DNA of 64,000 nt from an uncultured Saprospirales bacterium. GTDB taxonomy: Bacteria > Bacteroidota > Bacteroidia > Chitinophagales > Saprospiraceae. The notes under the pieces were generated by a model, which was not told the origin of the DNA, did not search any database, and worked only from the letters and a program-made list of their open reading frames with translations. A program made the position numbers and the translations under genes. Below, piece by piece: positions 44,156 to 52,677 of this stretch (position 1 is the stretch's first letter; each line of letters starts with the position of its first letter). The stretch lies in the NCBI GenBank assembly GCA_937864265.1, contig CALMIR010000079.1, positions 38,732 through 102,731 of the forward strand, in the 5' to 3' direction.

Positions 44156-46975
44156 TCAAGTTAAGGCTTTTTTGATCTCAGATACGTTTTGCAGTTCCTG
44201 AAATAATCTTTGTATTTTTCTTTTTTTACTGAGCAAAGCATCTGCTAATTCTTTGTTGCCCTTATCGATGATACTTAACACAGGCACTGAGACATCGTTG
44301 CGGTCGTCATTATCGCGGGTAATGAGGATGATAGAGGTATTAAAGTCGTAAAGGGGGTCAATTAAAATTAGATTGAAATTGGATAGCTGAAAGTTGTCAT
44401 TGCTGGCATAAAGGTGAAATCGGTCTCCATATTTGGCTTTCAATTGCAATAGCTTTTTCAACCAAACTGGTGCAACGGGCTTTACCGTTTGGTATCTGTA
44501 CACTTCTATGGCTGCATCTTTATCAAGCACAAATTCAATGGTATCGTATAGCTTTTCGATCAATGACTCATTTTGTTTGGATACGTTTTGGGCTACTTCG
44601 CCAACAATATGTAATTCGTGCGCGGTTTTTCGATATAATTCAAAGAGGTAGTCAATAAATGGCTCGTTGTACTTGCCGTGGTAAGGAACTTGAAAGACTT
44701 GGGCGGTACTTTTGAAAAGAGGAACGATATCCGAGGTCTTTACTTTGAATAGCTCCTTTTTAAGAAAATCGGGAATCTCGATATGACTTCGGCGTTGGCC
44801 TAAAATTTGATAATTGTTAAGGGCTTGCCTTAGGATAGGTATATCCTTGAATCCGTGCCGGAATGCTTCCTCCAATAAGCGGATGATCTTTGAATCTGCA
44901 TCATTTACCAATGACGCATAACAGGCCGCATAGAAATACAACTCTCCATAATCGAAACGACGTGAAATTATTGTGTTCGCATTTAAAGCCCTTTTTTGTC
45001 TGAGGTAATTATCCGTGAATCCGACCAAGTGTAAAAAAGCATTTTCTTGAATTTGGTTAATCTTTTGGATAACTTCATTGGATAAGGGAAGTATGGCGGG
45101 AGCAGAACTCGCGCCTTTTATTTTCACCAATAGCTCCCGAGCGCCGACAATATCATTGTTGCTATTGGTGTACAGGTTGATACCACTAATTGTATCCGCA
45201 TACTTTTCAATAGAATTGATGAAAAAAATCGCATATCGGATCCGGGTTTCTGTTTTTACTTGCACATACAAATAGTTGCCAAAAAGTTGAGCCGAACCAG
45301 TAAGAGATGCCCCATGCAATATTTCAATCTTCACCGCTCCATTCGATTGAATGGTTAAAATATCTTTGGATATGGCTTTTCCAAAATGCCCAGCATCTTC
45401 GCGTTCTTCCGGAGTGAGGTGAAAGAGTTCATAGTTGCCCACCAAAAACTTCGGAATAGAACCTGATGCCGGAGTTTCAGCAAATTGTGGCAACCAATTT
45501 ATGATTTTGGGAATAGGCGAATCTTTATACTCCTCAAAAAAATGATCAATCTGGTATTTTTCGCACAATTGTTGATAGTGAGCACTTTCCCTTGCATGTT
45601 CGGTGGCTTTTAACGCCTCAAAAGGGGCTGATCCTGTATAGGGAATAAATACCTCCCGCCCCGCCCTTGGCCGACCCTCATAGTCCCATCCAAAGTAAAG
45701 TCCGTAAAAAATTTGGGGGTGGTTTTTATCGCTATTTTTTAAAAACACCTCGTACTCATCGCCCCGATTACCCCAGATATGAATGCAAGTCCAGCCATTT
45801 TTGGTAGTCAGTTTGCCCCGATAGTTGTAGTCTTCAATATGTACATTATCCTCTTTGTCAATGACGCGCAAGGATACCTTCCCCCTAACGATTTTTTCAG
45901 GGGAAATTTCATAAATGCATTCCCTAAGGTTGTGACCACTGATGCTTAAAAAATAACACTTATAGACTCCGTCCATGGTGCTTTCATCCGGGATTAAGTC
46001 GGTCAGTTTGCGAATGTTTTTTTGAGGAATGGTTAATCTCTTACCGGATAGGTGATGGAAAACAATTTCAGGCACCTCTTTTTCAAAAAAGTCAGCGATC
46101 TCATCTGCTGCATCTACCTTTTCCAACAATAGTTGCCCTGCAACTGGTGCCGTACCTTGCTTGTCCACCGCACAAAAAACACCTAAAGTAACTTCATTGT
46201 AAAAAAAGCTTCTATTGGGCGCGTAAAGTATCCAATGCGCTTTTTTAAGTTCCGTAAAATCAGCATAACAAATCTCTTCTTTTTCGCTCAAAGTGCCCAC
46301 ATATTGCTGATAAGCTAAGCCTTCCTCGCTCTTTATCTGCAATGTTAAGCTGGCGCTAAAAAAGTCATCTTTACTATTTAGGCGCTCTAAAATTAATTTC
46401 CCTTTTGTAATTTCTTTATTATCCGCCAAATAGCATTTGAAAAAGAAATTTGAATTTTGGAATACCTCAACCTTCTTAAATTCTTTTAATTGATTGTCAT
46501 ATTCGCCAAAAGAAATGTCGTTATTCAGATGATCTTTTAGTTGGCTTTTTACACGAAATTCAAAAGCGTTTTCTATATCAATGTAGCTAAATGGAATATC
46601 CAAAAACAATAAATAGTATTCTAAATAGGGGTCATCTACCTTTAGTTCACTTGGCTTCTTCGCCCTGTAAGCTTTCCAAATGTTAATGTATATGCATTGC
46701 TGATTAACGCGAGCTATCGTCCTGTTTTGTTTTTCGAGTTTATCTGTAATTTTTTCAATGAAAAAAGCACCCAATGTCTTCTGCTTGAATTTGCCAGAAC
46801 CATTGTCAAACAGGTGAAAAATCTTCACCTTATCCAAATTGTTAGGAATAACAGGCACATCATCCTTAATTCGGTTTTCATCGTTGTACTTTTGGATTAA
46901 ATACGTGAGAATATATGCCTGGAGTGGTCTGTAAATCCGAACGGACTTAAAATCTTCCTGTGCTGAACCTGCCAT
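44156..46975 (-). CDS. Unrecognised 939-aa protein with an internally triplicated beta domain
   Basis: This protein matches no family I know. It is AT-rich compared with yebC and priA and has no signal peptide or membrane segment. About residues 1-160 are helical (FFIEKITDKLEKQNRTIARV may be helix-turn-helix-like). Three similar units of roughly 110 residues follow, near 170-290, 335-450 and 515-630. Each starts with a cytosine-rich strand such as YKCYFLSISG, FKCYLADNK or YELFHLTPEE, has a (Y)xG turn, and ends in GxxxxxxxxGxPxAGRxLL-like text (PVAGQLLLEKV, RPRAGREVFIP, VGARELLVKI). The last 150 residues form another domain (EVYRYQTVKPVAPVWLKKL, NLILIDPLYDFNTSIILITRD). It is divergent from two small genes across 464 bp. 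Confidence 0.55.
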   Translation of the reverse strand: MAGSAQEDFKSVRIYRPLQAYILTYLIQKYNDENRIKDDVPVIPNNLDKVKIFHLFDNGSGKFKQKTLGAFFIEKITDKLEKQNRTIARVNQQCIYINIWKAYRAKKPSELKVDDPYLEYYLLFLDIPFSYIDIENAFEFRVKSQLKDHLNNDISFGEYDNQLKEFKKVEVFQNSNFFFKCYLADNKEITKGKLILERLNSKDDFFSASLTLQIKSEEGLAYQQYVGTLSEKEEICYADFTELKKAHWILYAPNRSFFYNEVTLGVFCAVDKQGTAPVAGQLLLEKVDAADEIADFFEKEVPEIVFHHLSGKRLTIPQKNIRKLTDLIPDESTMDGVYKCYFLSISGHNLRECIYEISPEKIVRGKVSLRVIDKEDNVHIEDYNYRGKLTTKNGWTCIHIWGNRGDEYEVFLKNSDKNHPQIFYGLYFGWDYEGRPRAGREVFIPYTGSAPFEALKATEHARESAHYQQLCEKYQIDHFFEEYKDSPIPKIINWLPQFAETPASGSIPKFLVGNYELFHLTPEEREDAGHFGKAISKDILTIQSNGAVKIEILHGASLTGSAQLFGNYLYVQVKTETRIRYAIFFINSIEKYADTISGINLYTNSNNDIVGARELLVKIKGASSAPAILPLSNEVIQKINQIQENAFLHLVGFTDNYLRQKRALNANTIISRRFDYGELYFYAACYASLVNDADSKIIRLLEEAFRHGFKDIPILRQALNNYQILGQRRSHIEIPDFLKKELFKVKTSDIVPLFKSTAQVFQVPYHGKYNEPFIDYLFELYRKTAHELHIVGEVAQNVSKQNESLIEKLYDTIEFVLDKDAAIEVYRYQTVKPVAPVWLKKLLQLKAKYGDRFHLYASNDNFQLSNFNLILIDPLYDFNTSIILITRDNDDRNDVSVPVLSIIDKGNKELADALLSKKRKIQRLFQELQNVSEIKKALT

Positions 46976-47439
46976 TCTTCTTGCTTTTGTCGCCTTTTAA
47001 AAAGGAATGGATGCAATTATAAAAAAAATTTGCAGGTTACATTGCTTTTTTTAAGAGAAATCGCGATTTTTTTAAAAAAGAAATGGCATTTTTTAAAAAC
47101 AAGATATAAAATAGAAGAAATTAGGGTTATATGCTTGGTAGTTAATGTGTTAGAGGAGTGAAGTGCCCGTTATTGAGAACCCCTGCAATACAAACATAAA
47201 ATAACAGTATAACGAACGTTTGTTTTTTTTGTTATCTTTGCAAGGCGTCAACAAAAGAAAAAGGGTTGCATTTTGCGCCAACAAAACGTAACCCTGCCAC
47301 TACGATTGGATAACCAAATGTAGCGTTTCAAAAAGATGAGCAAAATTAGCAAGAACTTTTGAAATAATGAAATTTCTTGTTGAAAAATTCCCTTCCTGGT
47401 GGCCTTTTGTTGATTTTTATTCATCAAAAATTTACGGCC
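46976..47439. promoter_or_regulatory. AT-rich divergent regulatory region
   Basis: This 464-bp region has no gene. Poly-A/T tracts lie near 47020-47100, close to the 939-aa gene. Facing the small membrane protein gene is TATCTTTG (47233-47240), a good -7 box of the TAnnTTTG type, with no TTG at the right distance. The implied 5' leader would be about 190 nt, which is long. No repeat element or RNA gene is recognised. Confidence 0.45.
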
Positions 47440-47772
47440 ATGTCGCAAAGCATCCAATCGCAAGGCCATTTCTTACAATGGCCATTATTAGCTCTGATGA
47501 GCGTCCTCATCCTCAACGGATCTTGTGCCTCTTTGCCGATAGAAACGGCAACTCAAGACAGCCTCACCTACCATGCTACTGGGTTAATTCTGATTGTACT
47601 TTTCGTAATTGTACTTTTCAGTTTATTGAACAAACTGGTTGAGGCTGCCGGGCAAATCCTGAAAGGCTTTTTCATTTTTTTAGCCGTTGTTCTTCTGTTG
47701 GCCTGGTTTTTTGCACCCGAAGAAATAGTTGTTTTACTGGAAGTTATAGAAGAAGCGGTACTGCTTGGTTGA
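47440..47772 (+). CDS. Small membrane protein, 110 aa
   Basis: The start is the ATG at 47440 (MSQSIQSQGHFLQWP). Two hydrophobic stretches are visible: an N-terminal signal-like one ending LILNGSCA, and ATGLILIVLFVIVLFSLL, with a third (FFIFLAVVLLLAWFF) before an acidic end. It may be a lipoprotein or a three-helix protein. The function is unknown. A second small gene follows 40 bp later. Confidence 0.5.
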   Translation: MSQSIQSQGHFLQWPLLALMSVLILNGSCASLPIETATQDSLTYHATGLILIVLFVIVLFSLLNKLVEAAGQILKGFFIFLAVVLLLAWFFAPEEIVVLLEVIEEAVLLG

Positions 47773-47812
47773 TTTTGTTATTCCATTGATTGAACACAAA
47801 AATCTGAGCATC

Positions 47813-48535
47813 ATGAAAGATATACTTATTATTTTAGAAGAGGCAATAGTATGGCTTGTCAATTTTTTAGTGTACGTCATGATCGCTATTGCTCATGGAA
47901 TTGCGCGGCTTTTTGCATTCCTTAAAAGTGCATTGAAATTATACCTCCACAGAAATACCTTCTACGGAAAGTTAGAGGCCTTGGGCGCTTTATTGTCCGA
48001 TAGAAGGCAGTTTTTCAAATATTGTTTGAACCACTTGAAGCAAGGTCACCAAGAAGTCACGACCAAGCGAAAAGACATTTACCTAATCAGTGATCAAGTT
48101 TTTTGCTTTTCGGAAAAAGAGCTGATCGCCAATAGCATCACACAGAAGATACTCGAGACTTGGATTATTCTGATTGGAGGCCGTGAAAGAAGGCTGGAAG
48201 CTATAAAACAGGAAAAAGAATTGCTAGATGTGTTGCGAAAAAACCATAAAAAGCAACTTCTGAGTAGAAATGATCAGGTACATGAGTTGGACTTGGCTTT
48301 GCCTGATTTTCAAAGTGCTGATTTTGGAGAAGAAACGCTGAGCTTGGAAACAGCACTTAGAACTGACAACATTGAGGCTTTGAACCTGCATCAAGCATTT
48401 ATTGATTTGCAAATAACGGTTGAGAACGGGAGTCATTTGGTTTTGACTGATTCGGAACTGGAGCAAATCCAGCTCAATATGGACGAGATTGACTTGCAGC
48501 TTGAAAAGATTGAATTTTTAGATTTTGTCATGTGA
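47813..48535 (+). CDS. Membrane-tethered coiled-coil protein, 240 aa, unknown
   Basis: The start is the ATG at 47813 (MKDILIILEEAIVWL). One long hydrophobic segment at the N-terminus (about 10-45) is followed by a charged helical body (KLEALGALLSDRRQFFKYCL, RERRLEAIKQEKELLDVL) and an acidic tail. No family is recognised. It is co-oriented with the small membrane gene before it, and a strong terminator follows, so the pair forms one unit. Confidence 0.5.
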   Translation: MKDILIILEEAIVWLVNFLVYVMIAIAHGIARLFAFLKSALKLYLHRNTFYGKLEALGALLSDRRQFFKYCLNHLKQGHQEVTTKRKDIYLISDQVFCFSEKELIANSITQKILETWIILIGGRERRLEAIKQEKELLDVLRKNHKKQLLSRNDQVHELDLALPDFQSADFGEETLSLETALRTDNIEALNLHQAFIDLQITVENGSHLVLTDSELEQIQLNMDEIDLQLEKIEFLDFVM

Positions 48536-48542
48536 TCCATTG

Positions 48543-48577
48543 GAGGAATGGCCAGGCAAGTCAAACCTGGCCACCTC
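48543..48577. terminator. Bidirectional terminator hairpin
   Basis: The stem is GAGG-aa-TGGCCAGG pairing with CCTGGCCA-CCTC around a 9-nt loop, followed on the + strand by a TTTTT run. It lies between convergent genes that end at 48535 and 48581. Confidence 0.8.
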
Positions 48578-48580
48578 TTT

Positions 48581-49441
48581 TTATCGCTTCATCAGCTCCA
48601 AAAACCCATCCACCTTTTCATTCGGTACGGCAATTGCCAGGTTGTAATGCCGAATTTTCCAGCCCGCATCGGTTTTGCTCAATACGCCAGAGCCGCGACA
48701 GGTTCCCATCCAGGTCGCCAACAGTTCTTCAAACCAGGCGGTTTGACCGTCATTGGAAAAATAGATGACCCGATTGGAAGGGGTGAATGCCCAGGCCGAT
48801 TCCCGTTCAAAATATTTGGCCGACCAGGCTTTCAACTCGTCGCGCAGCCAGCGCTCTGAAGCATCGGTGCCGAGATAAATCCCATCTTCCGTCATACTTC
48901 CAAAAAAAACATCCTCGTCGGCCACCGCAGCAGCGTGATGCCAGGCATCCATGAGTTGATGAATCAGCGCCTGGTCGTCGGGCTGAGTCGTGTGGCAGTT
49001 TTCGCGCCTGCGGGTATCGGTGATGTGCAATATTTTCCAACCTTCATCGCTATTAAATAGCTGAAAGGCATTGACCCCGCAATGGCTGAACTGATCGCCC
49101 AAGAAAAAGGAATATTCCGTCCAGGCAGTAGCTAGCAATCCATCTATTTGAATGTCGTATGACCAGATTTTTTCATCATACACGGCGTCGTGCGGGCTGC
49201 CTACGGCTTGCGCAAAGGCATCTATGCTTTCTTCCTTGACCTGGCGCTTGCCAGCTTTATCCGTAAACACCGTTTGCAGGCGCGCATTCGGATGGAAAGC
49301 CGATTTCAGCATCGCGCTATCTCCTGCCCGCATGGCATCGAATAAAGTGATGATTGGCGCTTTTACAGCAGCCGTATCTGCTGTGCTTTGTGCGGCCAGC
49401 CAAAAAGGAAAAAAAATCAGCAATAGCATCCAATTTTTCAT
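48581..49441 (-). CDS. Secreted tandem NTF2-like protein (DUF4440/SnoaL type)
   Basis: This 286-aa protein starts at the ATG at 49441, directly before the signal peptide (MKNWMLLLIFFPFWLAAQ). Two NTF2-like domains lie in a row: APIITLFDAMRAGDSAMLKSAF to GWKILHITDTRRR, then ALIHQLMDAWHHAAAVADEDVFFGSM to GWKIRHYNLAIAVPN. The second matches the SnoaL_3 type by eye. It is extracytoplasmic and its ligand is unknown. Confidence 0.75.
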   Translation of the reverse strand: MKNWMLLLIFFPFWLAAQSTADTAAVKAPIITLFDAMRAGDSAMLKSAFHPNARLQTVFTDKAGKRQVKEESIDAFAQAVGSPHDAVYDEKIWSYDIQIDGLLATAWTEYSFFLGDQFSHCGVNAFQLFNSDEGWKILHITDTRRRENCHTTQPDDQALIHQLMDAWHHAAAVADEDVFFGSMTEDGIYLGTDASERWLRDELKAWSAKYFERESAWAFTPSNRVIYFSNDGQTAWFEELLATWMGTCRGSGVLSKTDAGWKIRHYNLAIAVPNEKVDGFLELMKR

Positions 49442-49511
49442 ATTGTTTTTTTTAATGAGCCGGAACGACTCTTGTGCCCTTATGAGCGTTCCGGCCACCG
49501 AAAATAAAAAG

Positions 49512-49553
49512 TAGTGTGCAAAAAAATAACTCTTCGATTTTTCTGCACTACTA
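49512..49553 (+). repeat. Core-deleted relic of the palindromic element
   Basis: Only the two ends remain: TAGTGTGCAAAAAAATAAC joined through TCTTCGA to TTTTTCTGCACTACTA, about 42 bp. The whole 80-bp central hairpin has been lost. It lies 70 bp upstream of the NTF2-like gene's start. Confidence 0.75.
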
Positions 49554-49701
49554 AGATGGGCAAGAAAGTTGATTTATTTTCTACTGAGGGGCATTTTATT
49601 GCTAAACAACGACCATACAGCCATTAAAAATTATTGCTTATTTTGCACGTTATGTAGTTAAGTATCTCTAAAACCCCAGCAGCCTGTTTATTTAAAAGTC
49701 T

Positions 49702-50892
49702 ATGGACATCTATTCAAAAAAGTCACTTTGGAAATTATACCTGGGTATTGCCGGTTTGATCATCGTGCTCATCACGATGGCCTATGCCAATTACCTGACC
49801 GACCGCCTGGCCGAAGAAGAACGCATCAAGGCCGAACTGTGGGTATTGGCGCAGGAGAAAATCAATGATCCCGCTTATACGGATCCCGCTTTCTTGCGCA
49901 ACATCATCCGCAATGGCTGTCCGGAGCCGGATGTAACGCTGCATCTGGCCATTTTACAATCCAACAATACCATCCCTGTGGTGGTACAAAACGATCGGGG
50001 CGGCATCGACTTCCACGTCAATTTCAGGGATACCAGTGAGGCTGCCTTGAAAGCGGCCATAAGTGAAATGGAAGCAGAGGGTCAAAAACCCATTGCAGGT
50101 TACGGCTATTCCATTTATTACAGAGAATCGAAGCTATTACAGCAATTGCGTTTCTTCCCGATTGTCCAATTGATTTTAATCGGGGCTTTCATTGCCATTG
50201 GTTATACGAGCTTCAACTCGGCCCGGCGGGCAGAACAAAACCGGGTGTGGGTGGGTATGGCCAAAGAAACAGCGCACCAATTGGGTACGCCAATTTCAGC
50301 CATTGTTGCCTGGATCGAGCACCTCAAAGCCATACGCGAAGGGGACGAAGAAACCCAGGAGGTGCTCGGTGAATTGCGCAACGATGTCAGCCGCCTTGAA
50401 TTGATCGCCGACCGCTTTTCTAAGATTGGTTCTGCGCCCAGCCTGGAGCCGACCAATGTTTATCAGGAGTTGGAAAAATGCCGCGATTACATGCAGCGCC
50501 GCGCTTCGCGCAGGGTGAGCTTTCATTTTCCGGATCCGACATCTCCAGCAAAATCAGTGCGCATCAATCCCCCTCTTTTTGATTGGGTGATCGAAAACAT
50601 CCTGCGCAATGCCTTGGATGCCATGGATGGAAAAGGAAAAATTACAGCGGAGGTATATGACGATGCCGACAACGTCTATATTGATCTGAGCGATACCGGC
50701 AAAGGCATTCCAGCCAGCAAGTTCAAAACGGTTTTTCAACCGGGCTATACCACTAAAACACGGGGCTGGGGCTTGGGGCTATCGCTGGCCAAGCGCATCA
50801 TCGAAGAGTACCATTCCGGCAAGATATTTGTCAAACATTCGGAGGAAGGCAAGGGCAGCACTTTTACCATACAGTTGCCTAAAGGGGCATAA
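49702..50892 (+). CDS. Membrane sensor histidine kinase
   Basis: This is a 396-aa protein. Helix 1 (about 12-28), a periplasmic domain of about 120 residues and helix 2 (about 152-168) form the sensor. The kinase core has the non-classical phospho-acceptor text AKETAHQLGTPISAI (His192), then an N box (NILRNALDAMDGKG), DTGKGIP and GWGLGLSLAKRI. The HQLGTP form is common in Bacteroidota kinases. There is no receiver partner next to it on the same strand, so its response regulator is elsewhere. Confidence 0.9.
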   Translation: MDIYSKKSLWKLYLGIAGLIIVLITMAYANYLTDRLAEEERIKAELWVLAQEKINDPAYTDPAFLRNIIRNGCPEPDVTLHLAILQSNNTIPVVVQNDRGGIDFHVNFRDTSEAALKAAISEMEAEGQKPIAGYGYSIYYRESKLLQQLRFFPIVQLILIGAFIAIGYTSFNSARRAEQNRVWVGMAKETAHQLGTPISAIVAWIEHLKAIREGDEETQEVLGELRNDVSRLELIADRFSKIGSAPSLEPTNVYQELEKCRDYMQRRASRRVSFHFPDPTSPAKSVRINPPLFDWVIENILRNALDAMDGKGKITAEVYDDADNVYIDLSDTGKGIPASKFKTVFQPGYTTKTRGWGLGLSLAKRIIEEYHSGKIFVKHSEEGKGSTFTIQLPKGA

Positions 50893-50895
50893 AAA

Positions 50896-50919
50896 TGGAG
50901 GCGACCTCAATCGCCTCCA
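50896..50919. terminator. Bidirectional terminator hairpin
   Basis: A perfect 9-bp stem TGGAGGCGA / TCGCCTCCA with a 6-nt loop lies between convergent genes, with A runs before it and GTTTTC after it. Confidence 0.8.
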
Positions 50920-50932
50920 CGTTTTCAGGATA

Positions 50933-51892
50933 TTAATGGGATGTATTCAGGGCTACTTTTTTCAATAGTGCCGATGCGGGGGTCATGCCGGTCTCTGCCA
51001 CTGCTTTTTGCCCTTCTACACTGGTCATGAACGAAATGAATGCATCTTCCAAGCTGCTCGCCCCAGATGATTGAATCAAATAAAATTCGCGAATAAAGGG
51101 ATAGCTTTTTTGGGCGATAGCACTCGCTTCAGGCGCTACAAATTGATTGCCACCTTCCTGCTCCAATTGCATAGCCACCACTAAAGGATAAGCCGATTTC
51201 ACTTGCGTCCATTCTGAAAAATGCAGAATACCCACCGCATTGACGTTATCCACCACAAACTGGGCAACAGATTCAGTGGATGAAATAGGCATTTCACTTT
51301 TCAGCAGTGCTTCTCCGGCGCAAATGTCTTGGCTCAGGTGTTGTAGCCAAGCGGCATCGCTGTGATCGTCGAAGACGAGTTGAATGGCCTGTTCGGTTCC
51401 CTCAAATGCCAGAGGCCATGCTTCGGTGCTGCCCGTTAAAAGCGATTGTAGCTGTTGGCGGGTTGCTTTGTCATTCACATTGCTTGAATGGATGATAAAA
51501 ACAGGTGCATCTAGGGCCATCCTTTGCTGGGAAACACTCAGACTTTGTTGTTCCAGCGTTTGTATTTCCGCAGTCGTCAAGTCTGTTGGTAAACAGATTA
51601 AATGGGTTTTCCCCGAACTCAAATCCGCCAACAATTGGTCTTTGTCTGCATATTTGGCAGCAATTGAAACGGCTTGATGGTTTGCTTTGAATGCTGTAAG
51701 TAGAGGATCTAGTAATGCTTTCAAATCGGACTGAGCAGAGATATTGAGTGCTTGGACAGCAACGGGAGGGCTTTCGTGCTGCCCTTTTATGTTTTTAATC
51801 CATTGCTCAGGCATCAATAATACGAAGGCGAGAACGAAAAAACCGAGGAAAATCATCCCCATAAAAAAGCGAAAAGCAAGTTTATCACTCAT
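50933..51892 (-). CDS. PstS-like periplasmic substrate-binding protein, membrane anchored
   Basis: This 319-aa protein has one N-terminal transmembrane anchor (about 8-30, FFMGMIFLGFFVLAFVLLM), then a type II periplasmic-binding-protein fold: VQALNISAQSDLKALLDPLLTAF, FIIHSSN and VDNVNAVGILHFSEW, ending in a YPFIREFYLIQSS/ISFMTSVEGQKAV block typical of phosphate-binding PstS proteins. No pstC, pstA, pstB or phoU is nearby, so it may act as an orphan binder or sensor accessory. It is followed upstream by a two-component pair on the same strand, 117 bp away. Confidence 0.7.
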   Translation of the reverse strand: MSDKLAFRFFMGMIFLGFFVLAFVLLMPEQWIKNIKGQHESPPVAVQALNISAQSDLKALLDPLLTAFKANHQAVSIAAKYADKDQLLADLSSGKTHLICLPTDLTTAEIQTLEQQSLSVSQQRMALDAPVFIIHSSNVNDKATRQQLQSLLTGSTEAWPLAFEGTEQAIQLVFDDHSDAAWLQHLSQDICAGEALLKSEMPISSTESVAQFVVDNVNAVGILHFSEWTQVKSAYPLVVAMQLEQEGGNQFVAPEASAIAQKSYPFIREFYLIQSSGASSLEDAFISFMTSVEGQKAVAETGMTPASALLKKVALNTSH

Positions 51893-52009
51893 GTTGTTAA
51901 AAATTTACGCATTGACAAATTGGCATATTGATCTTACTGCCTACCTCCGGGTAGAACACCTCAATACTCCAGTTTTTTTTAAAAAAGCAGTTCAGAATAA
52001 AGAAGAGCT

Positions 52010-52654
52010 TTATTCCATATAGCCGTGTTGGATGGCATACTTTACCAGGCTGGCAGTGTTTTTTAGTCGCAGTTTTTCCAGCAAATTCCGACGGTGGGTA
52101 TCCACTGTCCGGGGGCTGATAAAAAGCTTATCGGCTATTTCCTGATTGGTATATTCTCCAGCAATGAGTTTCAGGACTTCAATTTCTCTTCGGGTCAGCA
52201 ACACCGAATCTTTGCGTTTTACCGCAGGGCTTAGTTTGTTTTGCAAAAAGGCAATGATAATGGCTGAAGCTTGTTGGCTAAAATAACTATCGCCCGCTGA
52301 GACGGAGCGAATGGCGTTCAACACCTCAACTTTACCCGCATCTTTCAATATATAGCCCGCAGCACCTATTTCCAGCATTTTGAGAATGTAACTGCTTTCC
52401 GTGTGCATGGTGACGACCAGAATGCGCAGTTTGGGGTATTTTTCCCGCAAAATTTTGGCAATTTCCACACCGTTCTCTTCGCCCAGGGTAATATCGAGCA
52501 GAACGATGTCTGGTTGATTTTTACTGATCAAATCAAATATTTCCCGCGCTGAGCCAGCCTCCCCCACTACCTCAATGTCTGATTCCTGTTCCAGGATGGC
52601 ACGCAAACCTTCCCGAAACATTTTATGATCATCTGCAATGAGGGTTTTAATCAT
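52010..52654 (-). CDS. NarL/LuxR-family response regulator
   Basis: This 214-aa regulator has a receiver with IADDHKMFREGL, phospho-acceptor Asp54 (VLLDITLGEENG), and the Thr and Lys (VVTMHTE, ILKDAGK). The LuxR-type helix-turn-helix is LTRREIEVLKLIAGEYTNQEIADKLFISPRTVDTHR. The partner kinase ends 24 bp upstream on the same strand, so they form a working pair. Confidence 0.95.
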   Translation of the reverse strand: MIKTLIADDHKMFREGLRAILEQESDIEVVGEAGSAREIFDLISKNQPDIVLLDITLGEENGVEIAKILREKYPKLRILVVTMHTESSYILKMLEIGAAGYILKDAGKVEVLNAIRSVSAGDSYFSQQASAIIIAFLQNKLSPAVKRKDSVLLTRREIEVLKLIAGEYTNQEIADKLFISPRTVDTHRRNLLEKLRLKNTASLVKYAIQHGYME

Positions 52655-52677
52655 ATCCTATTCGATTTGATGCATTT

